DNA of 64,000 bases from Pseudomonas sp. Irchel s3b2 (lineage in GTDB: Bacteria; Pseudomonadota; Gammaproteobacteria; Pseudomonadales; Pseudomonadaceae). The notes under the pieces are model-generated. The model did no database searches and was not told the DNA's origin. It was given only the letters and a program-made list of their open reading frames with translations. This document shows positions 30,258-41,391 of the stretch, in pieces. Made by a program: the position numbers and the translations under genes. The stretch spans positions 124,001-188,000 of the forward strand of contig NZ_FYEB01000003.1 of NCBI RefSeq assembly GCF_900187445.1, in the 5' to 3' direction. How positions within the stretch are numbered: position 1 is the first letter of the stretch; every line of letters begins with the position of its first letter.

Positions 30258-31047
30258 CTTCGGCGAGCTCCTTGATAAAGTAAGAGTGCAAATAGTCGTT
30301 GAGCTTGCGGGAGGCCTGAGGCGCAGGTCCTTGCGTAGCGAAAGCCTGTGGGTCTATATCGGCCCCGACGCGAAAACTGAAGTGCACGCGGCGTTTGGGG
30401 ATCCGATACCAGGGTTCGGCCTTGGTCAATGTAGTCGGGCTGACCTTGATGATCACCGGGGTGAGGATTCTCGCACCGCGCAGGGCGATTGCCGCGCCCC
30501 CCCGATGAAAGGCCGGCGGTTGGCCGGGTTGGGTGCGGGTGCCCTCGGGGAAAATGATCAGGGTCTGACCGCTTTTCAGCGCATCGGCAGCGGCGTCGAG
30601 CATGTCCATGCTTCCGTCGTTGCTAATGTAGTCGGTACGACGTAGCGGAGCGCGGGTGAACGGATTTTCCCAGAGGCTTTTCTTGACCACGCAGTTGGCA
30701 TGGCCCACCAGGCCGATCAAGAACACCACATCGATCAGCGAGGGGTGGTTGGCGACGATCATCTGGCCTGGCCGTCCGAGCTTGTCTGCCCCCTGAATGT
30801 CGTAGGTCAGTACGCCAGTGCGAGCCATGAACCGAATGAAAAACCAGAAACAGCGACTGACCGTCTGTCGTGCCCGCTGACGATGGGCCAGGGCGTCTCC
30901 CGGCAGGCAGTTCAACAGCGGGAACACCACCAGTCGCAAGCATAGGCCGCCCAACCCGAACAGGGTAAAGCTTGCGGCAGTGGCCAGCAGGCGCCAGTAA
31001 TAGGCGTCGCGGTTTTTATCGGTTACGGGTTGCGTTGCCAGGTCCAT
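30238..31047 (-). CDS. apeD: PlsC-type lysophospholipid acyltransferase ApeD
   Basis: The ATG at 31047 gives 269 residues; it is the start closest to the family N-terminus, and longer readings run into apeC. After an N-terminal hydrophobic segment the catalytic motif is N-H-P-S-L-I-D (H-x4-D). F-P-E-G-T-R-T-Q and F-H-R-G-G-A-A-I-A follow, all PlsC hallmarks. It likely transfers an acyl chain while the APE lipid is put together. It overlaps apeC by 25 bp and apeE by 20 bp. Confidence 0.88.
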   Translation of the reverse strand: MDLATQPVTDKNRDAYYWRLLATAASFTLFGLGGLCLRLVVFPLLNCLPGDALAHRQRARQTVSRCFWFFIRFMARTGVLTYDIQGADKLGRPGQMIVANHPSLIDVVFLIGLVGHANCVVKKSLWENPFTRAPLRRTDYISNDGSMDMLDAAADALKSGQTLIIFPEGTRTQPGQPPAFHRGGAAIALRGARILTPVIIKVSPTTLTKAEPWYRIPKRRVHFSFRVGADIDPQAFATQGPAPQASRKLNDYLHSYFIKELAEDERSAT

Positions 31048-31748
31048 ACACGATTTTTCCAGGCATGTTGGCAGGTTGTCTGCTGGCCGAGCAGGGTACG
31101 CAACAGGTTCAGGGCATGCGGCCAGTGGGCTTTGGACAACGCTTGCGAGGTGCTGTTCAGCGACAGCTGCCACTGATTACCGGGCGTGATCAACAGGCCG
31201 ACCGCGTAAGGGAATGGCACATCGTCGATCCAGGCCGAATAGGCAGCGGGCGGTTGCTCTTCGGTCACTACCAGCAGTACTGCGGGTGCGCCCTCGGCAA
31301 GCAGCGCCGCCGCCTCCAGCATGCCGTGTTCAAGGCCATCGCCGGCCGCGGCGAGGGCGGTCATTTCGCTGGTTTCACCGCGCATGATCGACCACAGTCC
31401 AATGACCGCATTGTGCACCGACAGGCTGAACTGGGTCGGCGACAATGGTTGATCGGTCGCCAGATCGCTGAGAATCTCGAAAGTGCGCGGGGTTTCGCCG
31501 TGGCGGGAAATAAAGACCAACGGCAGGTCCTGGCGACCATCGGCCAACGGCCAGCCGACACTGAACGCCATCCGCGCCAGACGGCTGAGTCGCCGACGCT
31601 GCATGGCCGGCAGAAACGACACATCGGGGGCGGCATCGCTGCGCTCGGGCACGACCGGTTGTCGGCTCCAGGCTTGCCAATCATCCACGCTTTCAAGCCC
31701 AGGGGCCCACGCGCGCCATTGGGCGATGTTGAAGTTGATCACAGACAT
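31023..31748 (-). CDS. apeC: Chain-length-factor-type ketosynthase-like protein ApeC
   Basis: A 241-residue ketosynthase-like protein, about half the size of a full ketosynthase. The usual active-site Cys is missing: the matching segment reads S-L-S-V-H-N-A-V-I-G-L-W-S. In characterised APE systems this protein pairs with ApeO and sets chain length without catalysis. It is the first gene of the 20-gene operon. No standard strong ribosome site is seen, only GGGATGAA before the ATG. Confidence 0.82.
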   Translation of the reverse strand: MSVINFNIAQWRAWAPGLESVDDWQAWSRQPVVPERSDAAPDVSFLPAMQRRRLSRLARMAFSVGWPLADGRQDLPLVFISRHGETPRTFEILSDLATDQPLSPTQFSLSVHNAVIGLWSIMRGETSEMTALAAAGDGLEHGMLEAAALLAEGAPAVLLVVTEEQPPAAYSAWIDDVPFPYAVGLLITPGNQWQLSLNSTSQALSKAHWPHALNLLRTLLGQQTTCQHAWKNRVWTWQRNP

Positions 31749-31838
31749 TTCATCCCGCCCCTGCGGGCTTCCTTTGACGCGGTGAGTCGCAAAGAAACGC
31801 AGCTGACCTTACGTGGCGCTTAACGCCGAATGGTGCGC

Positions 31839-31868
31839 ATTATCCCGGTGCGACGGGTGTGTTAGCAA
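31839..31868 (-). promoter_or_regulatory. Candidate ape operon promoter
   Basis: On the minus strand TTGCTA (31868-31863) and GATAAT (31844-31839) are spaced 18 bp, about 90 bp before apeC. This fits a sigma-70 promoter (4/6 and 5/6 matches). The whole gap 31749-32110 holds no convincing gene; it also has to contain the parA promoter. Confidence 0.4.
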
Positions 31869-32110
31869 ATGCTGGTTACATTTTGCGCAACGAAATGTAC
31901 CGTCTCGTTCGCGAAAAAAAGCTGTCGTTTGACCATTGTCCACATTGCGTCGGACATGTCTGTCGGCTCGATCGGCTGTCGATGGACGTGTTGGCGGCTT
32001 TTTCCGTCGGATATTTACCAATGACTGTGTGGTCCCGATGCCAGCGAGGTAGCTAAGCAGCGCCGTGGACTACTACACTCGGTCATTCTTTGATACACGG
32101 AGGTTTTGAC

Positions 32111-32881
32111 ATGCGGCGCGTGGTGTTCAATCAGAAAGGTGGCGTGGGCAAATCAAGCATTGCCTGTAATCTGGCGGCAGTCAGTGCCAGCGAAGGCTAC
32201 CGGACGCTGTTGGTGGATCTCGATGCTCAGGCCAACTCCACTCAATACCTGACGGGACTCACCGGTGATGATATCCCGATGGGGATCGCTGATTTCTTCA
32301 AGCAGACTTTGTCCTCCGGACCGTTCTCGAAGAAAAACCAGGTAGACATCTACGAAACCCCATTCGACAACCTTCACGTCGTCACCGCCACCGCCGAGCT
32401 GGCCGACTTGCAGCCCAAGCTTGAGGCCAAGCACAAGATCAACAAGCTGCGCAAATTGCTCGAGGAGCTGGACGGCGATTACGACCGAATCTACCTCGAT
32501 ACGCCGCCAGCGCTGAATTTCTATGCCGTCTCGGCGTTGATCGCCGCTGATCGTGTGCTGATTCCCTTCGACTGCGACAGTTTCTCGCGTCAGGCGTTGT
32601 ATGGCCTGTTGGCGGAAATCGAAGAGTTGAAGGAGGACCACAACGAAGGGCTGGAAGTTGAAGGCATTGTTGTCAATCAGTTCCAGGCCCGCGCCAGTTT
32701 GCCCCAGAAAATCCTCGACGAACTGATCGCCGAAGGGCTACCGGTGTTGCCGGTGTACCTGGCCAGTTCGGTACGCATGCGCGAATCCCACCAAGCTAAT
32801 ACGCCGCTAATCCACCTCGACCCGCGGCATAAATTGACCCAGCAGTTCGTCGATCTGCACAATTTGCTGGAAAATGCCTGA
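32111..32881 (+). CDS. ParA-family ATPase (orphan)
   Basis: A 256-residue deviant-Walker ATPase. K-G-G-V-G-K-S-S at residues 9-16 is the P-loop with the signature lysine, [11 protein letters not shown] is switch I and the Walker B-like strand is I-Y-L-D-T-P-P-A. The start at 32111 is fixed by GGAGGT, 7 bases upstream. It has no parB next to it and no DNA-binding extension, so it is likely one of the orphan ParA/MinD-like proteins that place cellular cargo rather than chromosomes. In P. aeruginosa, as I recall, its relative sits next to the MFS-LysR pair, with no ape operon between. Confidence 0.85.
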   Translation: MRRVVFNQKGGVGKSSIACNLAAVSASEGYRTLLVDLDAQANSTQYLTGLTGDDIPMGIADFFKQTLSSGPFSKKNQVDIYETPFDNLHVVTATAELADLQPKLEAKHKINKLRKLLEELDGDYDRIYLDTPPALNFYAVSALIAADRVLIPFDCDSFSRQALYGLLAEIEELKEDHNEGLEVEGIVVNQFQARASLPQKILDELIAEGLPVLPVYLASSVRMRESHQANTPLIHLDPRHKLTQQFVDLHNLLENA

Positions 32882-32890
32882 ATCGCCCCT

Positions 32891-32986
32891 CATGTAGGAG
32901 CGAGGCTTGCCCGCGAAGAGGCCGGCACATTCGAAATCATCGTTGCCTGACACGACGCCTTCGCGGGCAAGCCTCGCTCCTACATG
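32891..32986. repeat. Long REP inverted repeat between parA and trxC
   Basis: Perfect 28-bp arms (32891-32918 and 32959-32986), each holding GTAGGAGCGAGGCTTGCC, around a 40-base spacer. The two genes converge here, so it may work as a transcription barrier. The same core returns at 41229-41378. Confidence 0.9.
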
Positions 32987-32999
32987 ATGGGCGGTGGGT

Positions 33000-33434
33000 T
33001 CAGATCCCCTGGCTGCGCAACCAGCTCATCAACTGCGGCAACGGGAAGGCTCCGCTCTGGCGAGCCACTTCCCGGCCGTTCTTGAACAGAATCAGGCTCG
33101 GGATCGAGCGAATCCCCAACTGAGCCGACAATTGCTGATTCGCCTCGCTGTCCAGCTTGGCCAACCGACACTTGCCCATCAACTGCCCCGCCGCCTGCTC
33201 AAACACCGGCGCAAACGACTTGCACGGGCCGCACCAGTCCGCCCACACATCCACCAGCAACGGCAGGTCGCCCTTGATCTGGCTGACGTAATCACCCTGT
33301 TTCAATTCGAACGGCTTGTTCAGCAGCACTTCGGCCTTGCAACGACCGCATTTTGGATGGTCATTGAGGCGCTCGGCGGGGATGCGATTCAGGCCGTTGC
33401 AGTGGGGGCAGGGGATTAGCAGTGGGGCAGGCAT
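33000..33434 (-). CDS. trxC: Thioredoxin 2
   Basis: A 144-residue thioredoxin with the extra zinc-binding N-terminus: C9-P-H-C12 and C29-G-R-C32. The active site W-A-D-W-C68-G-P-C71-K and the cis-Pro I-P-S follow. It reduces disulfides in the cytosol and is linked to oxidative stress responses in other bacteria. It converges on parA across the long REP repeat. Confidence 0.96.
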   Translation of the reverse strand: MPAPLLIPCPHCNGLNRIPAERLNDHPKCGRCKAEVLLNKPFELKQGDYVSQIKGDLPLLVDVWADWCGPCKSFAPVFEQAAGQLMGKCRLAKLDSEANQQLSAQLGIRSIPSLILFKNGREVARQSGAFPLPQLMSWLRSQGI

Positions 33435-33560
33435 GAAGGAGGTCCGGTAGAGAGGCAGATAGTTCTTAATTGGAGACGTCTGCTCACATTTTCAATCGTG
33501 CAGTAACCTCTGGTCTGCCTAGGCTGAGGAAGCGCCGGTTGCACCGCTGGTCTGTTCGCG

Positions 33561-33620
33561 GATATCGCAGCTTGCGATATCGAAGATCTATGTTTAACTC
33601 ACCCATAGCAAAATGCGATA
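33561..33620 (+). promoter_or_regulatory. Operator-like dyads upstream of the higB-like gene
   Basis: 33561-33581 is a perfect palindrome (arms GATATCGCA / TGCGATATC, 3-base centre). A second TGCGATA half-site at 33614-33620 touches the AGGAG ribosome site. Type II antitoxins bind such dyads, so HigA-mediated autorepression is likely. Confidence 0.6.
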
Positions 33621-33630
33621 AGGAGATTGC

Positions 33631-33927
33631 ATGCATGTGTTCTCGGAAAAACGAATTTGGGAGTCCAAGGAGAAGTGGCCAACGGCTGCGAGTGCGCTCG
33701 ATCAATGGTATCGATTGGTCAAGCGAAACAACCCTCGTGACTTCGCCGCAATGAAATCGCTATTTCCTGCGATCGATAAGGTAGGCGAATTTCACGTGTT
33801 CGACATCGGGGGAAACAAGCTGCGGCTGATTGCTTTTGTGAGGTATCAACCTCAGAAGCTGTACATCAAACACGTGCTGGATCACCGTGAATATGATCGG
33901 GGCAAATGGAAGGAGGGCAAAGAATGA
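33631..33927 (+). CDS. higB: HigB-family type II toxin (mRNA interferase)
   Basis: A 98-residue protein of the HigB-toxin family, RelE-fold ribonucleases that cut mRNA on ribosomes. Typical features are the aromatic/basic N-terminus (F-S-E-K-R-I-W), F-D-I-G-G-N-K-L-R-L-I-A-F-V-R-Y, and the H-R-E-Y-D-R-G-K-W ending. AGGAG lies 5 bases before the ATG. The toxin comes first and its stop overlaps the antitoxin start as ATGA, the usual order for this family. Confidence 0.88.
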   Translation: MHVFSEKRIWESKEKWPTAASALDQWYRLVKRNNPRDFAAMKSLFPAIDKVGEFHVFDIGGNKLRLIAFVRYQPQKLYIKHVLDHREYDRGKWKEGKE

Positions 33928-34325
33928 GTGCTTTGATCAAAAAAGCTGCTGAGCACTGGGAGTTCGTATCGCCATTGCTGCGAAAACCAAAAAGCGAAAA
34001 TGATTACGACATGTTGGTCCAGGCACTCGATGAATTGCTCGAGATGACTGGCGAAGATGAGTCGCATCCTCTGATGAGTCTGGTGGATATCATCGGTGAC
34101 TGGATCGAGGACTGGGACCGAAAGCATCGACCGATGCCAGCGGCCAGTGGCGTTGACGTACTCCGCTACATGATGCGAGAACATGGTCTGAGCCAAAGCG
34201 AGCTGCCCGGCGTAGGTACACAATCGGTGGTTTCAGAGGTTTTAAGCGGCAAGCGCCAGCTCAACCTGCGGCAGATACGCTGGCTGGCTGAGCGCTTTGG
34301 TGTGTCGGTAGAGACTTTTATCTGA
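33924..34325 (+). CDS. higA: HigA-family antitoxin with HTH domain
   Basis: A 133-residue protein. The N-terminal half is acidic. The C-terminal half is an HTH of the XRE type (about residues 80-133), with L-R-Y-M-M-R-E-H-G-L-S-Q-S-E-L and the recognition stretch S-V-V-S-E-V-L-S-G-K-R-Q-L-N-L-R-Q-I-R-W-L-A. It should neutralise HigB and repress the pair through the upstream dyads. Start chosen at the ATGA overlap. Confidence 0.88.
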   Translation: MSALIKKAAEHWEFVSPLLRKPKSENDYDMLVQALDELLEMTGEDESHPLMSLVDIIGDWIEDWDRKHRPMPAASGVDVLRYMMREHGLSQSELPGVGTQSVVSEVLSGKRQLNLRQIRWLAERFGVSVETFI

Positions 34326-34415
34326 CCGGGAGCATGGTTTGTTCAAGACCTGGCCCTTGCACTAGATCATTCCGGCGGTGCTGATGGCGCCAGGGTTAAG
34401 AGGCAGGATAAGCGG

Positions 34416-34434
34416 TCTTTGTGATGCACAAAGA
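34416..34434. other. Hairpin between higA and selO
   Basis: A perfect 8-bp stem (TCTTTGTG / CACAAAGA) with an ATG loop lies between the convergent higA and selO genes. It lacks a T-run, so its role as a terminator is doubtful. Confidence 0.35.
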
Positions 34435-34474
34435 GCGAGCGAACGAGCGCTTGTTTTGGTTATCGAGTAATGGA

Positions 34475-35971
<1,497 letters not shown>

Positions 35972-35986
35972 CTAGGGATAGAGTGG

Positions 35987-38900
35987 TTAGTCGAGTTCGA
36001 CAGGCGGCGGCTCCCGCCGCGGATTGCCATCGGGCAGCGGCACGATGGTTTTGGTTTCCGGCTCGACCGGCACCATCTTGTACTCCTGGCCGTGAAGGTT
36101 CTTGAGATAGACCTCCATTTGCCGGAACGAGATGTTGATCTTCTGCTTCTTGAACTCGCGATTGATAAAGCGGTTGACCTCATCAAGTACCGGGTTGCGG
36201 TCGCCAAGATCGCGTACATGCATGCGCAACTCGTGATCGAGGGTGCTTTCGCCGAAGTTCAGGAAGTACACGTGGGGTTCCGGGTCCTTCAGCACGCGCG
36301 GGTTGTCGCGGGCTGCCTTGAGCAGCAGCTCTTTCACCAGATCCAGGTCCGAACCGTAGTCGACGCCGAGCTTGAGAGTCACCCGGGTGATGGTGTCGGT
36401 CAGGGACCAGTTGATCAGTTGCCCGGTGATGAACGTCTTGTTCGGGACGATGATGTCCTTGCGGTCGAAGTCGGTGATGGTCGTGGCGCGGATGCGGATC
36501 TTGCTCACCGTGCCGGACAGGTTGCCAATGGTGATGGTGTCGCCGATCCGCACCGGGCGTTCGAACAGGATCATGATGCCGGAGATGAAGTTGGCGAAGA
36601 TCTCCTGCATCCCGAAACCGAGGCCGACCGACAGCGCTGCCACCAGCCATTGCAACTTATCCCAGCTCACGCCGAGCGTGGACAGGGTCGAGACGAAACC
36701 GATGCCGGCGATCACATAGGACAACAGCGTCGTCGTGGCGTAGGCACTGCCCTGAGCCAGGTTCAGTTTCGACAACACAAACACTTCCAGCAAACCTGGC
36801 AGGTTGCGAGCAAGCGCCAGGGTGATGCCAATGATGATCAATGCGCCGATCATGTCACCGATGCTGATCGGCACCATGCTCATATTGGCGCCGGTGCCGC
36901 TGGTGTATTCGTAAAGGGTGATGTTGTCCAGGTACGAAAATACCGAGATCAGATCGGACCAGACCCAGTACAGCGCCGCGATGAAACCGCCGAGCAGCGC
37001 CAGGCGAATCAGTCGCAGTGACTGTTCGTTGACCTTCTCGATGTCCAGGGTCGGCTCTTCGATCACCGCTTCGCCGTCGCCCGCTTCTTTGGCAGCCTGG
37101 CGTTTGGCAAGCGCTCGCTGATAGGCCAGGCGCCGCGCCGCAACGCTGAGGCCGCGCACGAAGGTCGCTTCGATCACCAGCCAGAACATCAGCAGGTAAA
37201 GTGTGTTGATCAACCGGTCGCTGAGTTTCAGCGCGGTGTAGTAGTAGCCAAAGCACACGGCGATGAACAACGCGATCGGCAGAGCGGTAAAAAGGACTGC
37301 CAAGGCCTTGCGGAACAGCGATGTGTTTTCGTGGGTCGGGCTGCTGATCAACAGGCGGCTGAGTAACCAGGCCATCAAGGCGTAGCAGGTCAGCACCACC
37401 GGCATGCCGAGCACGTCGTCGGCCAGCGCTGCCGGTTGCAGTTCGGCGACAGCCACCACGGTTACCAGAGCCATCACCACCAGGCCGAGTCGGCGTATCC
37501 AGCCCTGCAGGAATTCGACCTGGGGTTTTTCCCAGCGGAAATGCAATTCGGCGACGCCGCCCGGCGCGAGAATGCGGTAGGCGGTGTAGAACACCAGCCA
37601 GGCCTGGGCCATTTGCAGCAGCGCCGCACCCATATTGGCGTTCTGCCCGCGTGCATCGATCTGCAAGGCCAGGCCGCATAAGGCCAGACCCAGGGAGACC
37701 GGCATCGCCAACAGGATGTTGATCAGAATCGCTTGCGGTGTGTGCCACTGGCTGTCGCGTTTGAAGTGGCCGATGTCCAGGTGAACTTTATTCAGGCGGG
37801 CATAAAGATTTTTGCGGCGCCACAGCAGCGCTCCGATCAGAAAGGCCAGCGGCAGAAACAACAGTGGCCGCTGCGTCAGGCCATCAGTCAGTTCGCTCAG
37901 GCTTGAGGCCCAAGGCAGGGTGGTGACCTGACGTTCCAGGCGCTCCGGCACGGCGCGCATCCACTCAAGATCCAGCGGCTTGTTACTGGGGATCCAGAAC
38001 ATTTGTTCGTCCAGCGTAGCCCTCAGGCTTTGTGCGGTGCTGAGCAGTTGCTTCTGGTTGAGTTGCAGCGTGATGGATTCGTTGAGCACCGCGCTCAGTT
38101 CACGGTTCAAACGCTCCAGCAGGTCTGCGCGGGTGGTGGCCAGTTCCAGCAGGCTTTTGCGCAATTGCGGGGTGACTTGCTCGGGTGGTTGAGCCGCCAG
38201 CAGGTTGTCGACATAGGTGGTCGGATTGCTGAGCAATTCCCGTTGCTGGCTGACTTCGAACTGATACAGGCGAATGTCGGCGATCTGGTCGGCCAAGTCG
38301 CGATCACGGTTGAGCTTGAGGTTCGGCAGGGCCTGTTTCTGTTTGTAGAGAATCTTGGAGAGCAGCAGGCTGCCCTTGAGCACATTGATCTGTTCTTCCA
38401 GTGCCGAATCGCTCTGGGTCACGCTGTCCAGTTGCTGTTTGGTCTGCAGGTTCTGTTGCGTGACTTCGTTGAGGCGGTCGGTGCTTTTGAGCAGGTAATC
38501 GGAGAGCTTCAGGTTGGCCGCGCTTTCGGTGGCCAGCAGGCTGCTGCCGCCGGCTTTCTGTGCTTCGATGGATTGCTGGGTTACCGTTTCTTGCGACTGG
38601 GCCAGGCGCTTCTGGTTGATCAGGGTTTGCAGCTCCTGGATTTCCTGATCCATACGGTCGGATTTTTCCGACAGCAAGTCATGCTGGCTGTTGCCCAGAT
38701 CCTGCAACAGGCTGTTGCCAGCCAGTTCCTGGCGACGCAACGGGATCAAGGCGTTCAGTGCCGCGAGTTCGGCGTTGAGCTGATCGCGTTGCTCCGGGGT
38801 CAAGGGCTTGCCGCTGTCCTTGCCGAGCTTAAGGGTGTTGTTGATCTGCTGGATGCGCGTCTGGCTGGCGGATATTTCGGCCTGGGCGCGTTCGGGGCGG

Positions 38901-39343
38901 GTCTGGGCGGTGATGATCAGGCTGTTCGCTTCGGCCAGGGCTTTCTGCAGATCGTTTTGCTGGGTGGCGCGCTCAGTCAGCAATTGCTCAAGCTGCTGAA
39001 TACTCTCTTTGGTATAGCGTTGCGCCACCGGCACCACTTTACTGGCCTTGAGGCGGGCCAACTCACGCTGGTTCTCGATGTTCTGCTTCGGCGCGTTGGT
39101 CAACTGCTGCTTGAGATCGATCAGTTTCTGATCGTAATCACGCTGGTTATTGAGCTGGGTGAGCGTGCTCTGCAGGACAGCTTGCAGGGCTTTCTGATCG
39201 GCTTCAGGCAGTTTGCGGTCGGCGATCTTGTTCAGGCTCGCCTGCACGGCTTCGCTGGACGGCGGTTCGGCGGCTTGCAGCGTGCTGATGGAAAGGCTCA
39301 AGCCCAGCAGGGCCATGATGAAAAAAGTGCGCAGAGTTGACAT
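35987..39343 (-). CDS. mscK: Large mechanosensitive channel, MscK/KefA type
   Basis: A 1118-residue channel. A signal peptide (M-S-T-L-R-T-F-F-I-M-A-L-L-G-L, cut after L-Q-A-A) is followed by about 430 residues of periplasmic coiled coil rich in Gln and Leu. About eight membrane segments come next, then the MscS core: G-F-G-M-Q-E-I-F-A-N-F-I-S-G pore helix and the beta domain with P-V-R-I-G-D-T-I-T-I-G. The start is taken at the signal peptide; the ribosome site is weak. It follows nhaP2 after 34 bp, so the two probably share a transcript; both answer ionic or osmotic stress. Confidence 0.88.
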   Translation of the reverse strand: MSTLRTFFIMALLGLSLSISTLQAAEPPSSEAVQASLNKIADRKLPEADQKALQAVLQSTLTQLNNQRDYDQKLIDLKQQLTNAPKQNIENQRELARLKASKVVPVAQRYTKESIQQLEQLLTERATQQNDLQKALAEANSLIITAQTRPERAQAEISASQTRIQQINNTLKLGKDSGKPLTPEQRDQLNAELAALNALIPLRRQELAGNSLLQDLGNSQHDLLSEKSDRMDQEIQELQTLINQKRLAQSQETVTQQSIEAQKAGGSSLLATESAANLKLSDYLLKSTDRLNEVTQQNLQTKQQLDSVTQSDSALEEQINVLKGSLLLSKILYKQKQALPNLKLNRDRDLADQIADIRLYQFEVSQQRELLSNPTTYVDNLLAAQPPEQVTPQLRKSLLELATTRADLLERLNRELSAVLNESITLQLNQKQLLSTAQSLRATLDEQMFWIPSNKPLDLEWMRAVPERLERQVTTLPWASSLSELTDGLTQRPLLFLPLAFLIGALLWRRKNLYARLNKVHLDIGHFKRDSQWHTPQAILINILLAMPVSLGLALCGLALQIDARGQNANMGAALLQMAQAWLVFYTAYRILAPGGVAELHFRWEKPQVEFLQGWIRRLGLVVMALVTVVAVAELQPAALADDVLGMPVVLTCYALMAWLLSRLLISSPTHENTSLFRKALAVLFTALPIALFIAVCFGYYYTALKLSDRLINTLYLLMFWLVIEATFVRGLSVAARRLAYQRALAKRQAAKEAGDGEAVIEEPTLDIEKVNEQSLRLIRLALLGGFIAALYWVWSDLISVFSYLDNITLYEYTSGTGANMSMVPISIGDMIGALIIIGITLALARNLPGLLEVFVLSKLNLAQGSAYATTTLLSYVIAGIGFVSTLSTLGVSWDKLQWLVAALSVGLGFGMQEIFANFISGIMILFERPVRIGDTITIGNLSGTVSKIRIRATTITDFDRKDIIVPNKTFITGQLINWSLTDTITRVTLKLGVDYGSDLDLVKELLLKAARDNPRVLKDPEPHVYFLNFGESTLDHELRMHVRDLGDRNPVLDEVNRFINREFKKQKINISFRQMEVYLKNLHGQEYKMVPVEPETKTIVPLPDGNPRREPPPVELD

Positions 39344-39377
39344 AGAAACCGATCGAAAACGAGGCGAAGAGTGGAGT

Positions 39378-41120
39378 TTAGAGGAAGAGTCCCGGTCCGG
39401 GGCGACTTCCTTCGGGGAATCTGACGCCCACCTTACCAATCTTGTTCCCTTCCATGACAGCGACGGTCCACAGGGTGTTGTTCCATTCGACCTGGTCGCC
39501 GACTACTGGGGCACCGCCCACTTTCTGGGCAATGAAGTGGCCCAGGGACATGTTCGGATCGATGCCTTCGACTTTCAACCCGTACAGGGCAGCAACCGCG
39601 CCCAGCTGGGCGTCTCCTTCGAGTACGAAGTCGCCGAAGAAGCGCAAATCCAGACCCCGTTGCGGTGCCTGGCTGAAGAGTTTTCCGAGGGCCGGAAGGT
39701 TGTGTTCATGGCCGATCACACAGAGCAAATCATCGACTTCGAGCACCGTACTACCCGACGGATGGAGCAGTTGCTGGCCACGAAACAGGGCTGCGATACG
39801 GGTGCCTTCGGGCATTTTCAGCTCGCGAAGGGGGGATCCAATGCACCATTTCTCGGCACCGAGGCGATACACGAACAGTTCCCACTCGCTGGTGACATGC
39901 ACTTCCAGCGCCGATCGGGAAATCGGCAAAGGCTCCGGCGGGACGGTCACTTTCAAAAGTTTGGCAACCCAGGGCAGGCTCGTGCCTTGCACCAGCAGCG
40001 ACACAAGTACGATAAAGAACGCCAGATTGAAATAGAGCTGAGCGTTGGGCAGCCCCGCCATCAGGGGGAACACCGCCAGAATGATCGGTACAGCGCCGCG
40101 CAAGCCAACCCAGGAAATGAAGGCCTTTTCGCGGCCATGGAACGCCTTGAACGGCAACAGGCCGACCAGTACCGACAGCGGCCGGGCAAACAGAATCATC
40201 CACAGCGCCAGACCCAGCGCCGGCAAGGCAATCGGCAACAGGTCATGGGGCGTGACCAACAGCCCCAGCACCAGGAACATGCCGATCTGGGCCAACCAGG
40301 CCATGCCGTCGAGCATATGCAGAATGCCATGGCGACTACGGACCGGGCGGTTGCCGATCACCAGACCGCACAGGTAGACCGCCAAAAAGCCGCTGCCGTG
40401 CAGGGCGTTGGTCAAGGCAAATACCACCAGACCGCCGGCAATCATCAGAATCGGATAAAGGCCGGTGGCCAGGTTGATACGGTTGACCAGTTGCAGCAGT
40501 AGCCAACCCCCACCGAGACCGATCACACCGCCGATGCCGAACTCGCGCACCAAATGCACGAGCAGATTCCAGTGCAGGCCGGTCTCGCCGCTGGCGAGCA
40601 TGTCGATCAGCGTTACGGTGAGGAACACCGCCATCGGGTCGTTGCTGCCGGACTCGATCTCCAGGCTCGCGCTCACCCGTTCGTTCAGGCCCTTGCCGCC
40701 CAGCAGCGAGAACACGGCTGCGGCGTCGGTAGAGCCGACGATGGCACCGATCAGCAGGCCTTGCATCAGATTCAGGTCGAACAACCATGCTGCCGCCATT
40801 CCGGTCAGGCCGGTGGTGATCAATACACCCACCGTGGCCAGCGACAGCGCCGGCCATAACGCCACGCGAAAACTTGCCACCCGGGTGCGCAAGCCGCCGT
40901 CGAGCAGGATCACTGCCAGGGCGAGGTTGCCGACCAGATAAGCCGTTGGATAGTTATCGAAAATAATGCCGGCGCCGTCGACACCGGCCGCCATGCCCAC
41001 CGCGAGGATGATCACCAGAATCGGGATACCGAGGCGCGATGAAAGTGAGCTCACCAGAATGCTCGCACCTACCAGCAACGCGCCGATCAAGAACAGGCTG
41101 TTGATGGTCGTCGCATTCAA
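39378..41120 (-). CDS. nhaP2: K+/H+ antiporter of the NhaP2/CvrA type (CPA1)
   Basis: A 580-residue antiporter with 12-13 membrane segments. The ion-binding segment reads [12 protein letters not shown] (near 160) and [11 protein letters not shown] lies near 335. Its C-terminal half is soluble: a TrkA-C (RCK-C) domain from about 400 ([10 protein letters not shown]) and then a CorC/HlyC-like domain. Transcription probably continues into mscK. Na+ versus K+ choice cannot be read from sequence; the domain set favours K+. Confidence 0.87.
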   Translation of the reverse strand: MNATTINSLFLIGALLVGASILVSSLSSRLGIPILVIILAVGMAAGVDGAGIIFDNYPTAYLVGNLALAVILLDGGLRTRVASFRVALWPALSLATVGVLITTGLTGMAAAWLFDLNLMQGLLIGAIVGSTDAAAVFSLLGGKGLNERVSASLEIESGSNDPMAVFLTVTLIDMLASGETGLHWNLLVHLVREFGIGGVIGLGGGWLLLQLVNRINLATGLYPILMIAGGLVVFALTNALHGSGFLAVYLCGLVIGNRPVRSRHGILHMLDGMAWLAQIGMFLVLGLLVTPHDLLPIALPALGLALWMILFARPLSVLVGLLPFKAFHGREKAFISWVGLRGAVPIILAVFPLMAGLPNAQLYFNLAFFIVLVSLLVQGTSLPWVAKLLKVTVPPEPLPISRSALEVHVTSEWELFVYRLGAEKWCIGSPLRELKMPEGTRIAALFRGQQLLHPSGSTVLEVDDLLCVIGHEHNLPALGKLFSQAPQRGLDLRFFGDFVLEGDAQLGAVAALYGLKVEGIDPNMSLGHFIAQKVGGAPVVGDQVEWNNTLWTVAVMEGNKIGKVGVRFPEGSRPGPGLFL

Positions 41121-41228
41121 AGGCAGTACTCCAGAAAGCTAAAGGCGGGCACAAACTGACCATGCAGTCTGCGTGCCAGCGATTCTAACCTGTTGAAATG
41201 TGATGCTGTCAAAAAGCTTTTGCAGATC

Positions 41229-41378
41229 AAAAGATCGCAACCAGCGGGATCCCCTGTAGGAGCGAGGCTTGCCCGCGAAGGCGGTGTGTCAGTCTCAATT
41301 TATATCTACTGATACACCGCCTTCGCGGGGCAAGTCGGATCGCCGCACCGCTCGCTCCTACGAAGGCTGCGATCTTTT
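41229..41378. repeat. Nested REP elements
   Basis: The outer arms AAAAGATCGCA / TGCGATCTTTT (41229-41239 and 41368-41378) enclose inner arms with GTAGGAGCGAGGCTTGCC and GCGAAGGCGGTGT. The right half has about 16 extra bases (GTCGGATCGCCGCACC), so it is not a perfect match. It lies downstream of the chemoreceptor at 41392. Confidence 0.8.
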
Positions 41379-41391
41379 CGGCATCACTCGG

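Noticed and set aside
31809..32056. Two short open frames (one per strand) between apeC and parA
   Set aside because: They overlap each other and the probable promoters, have no ribosome sites and no recognisable sequence.
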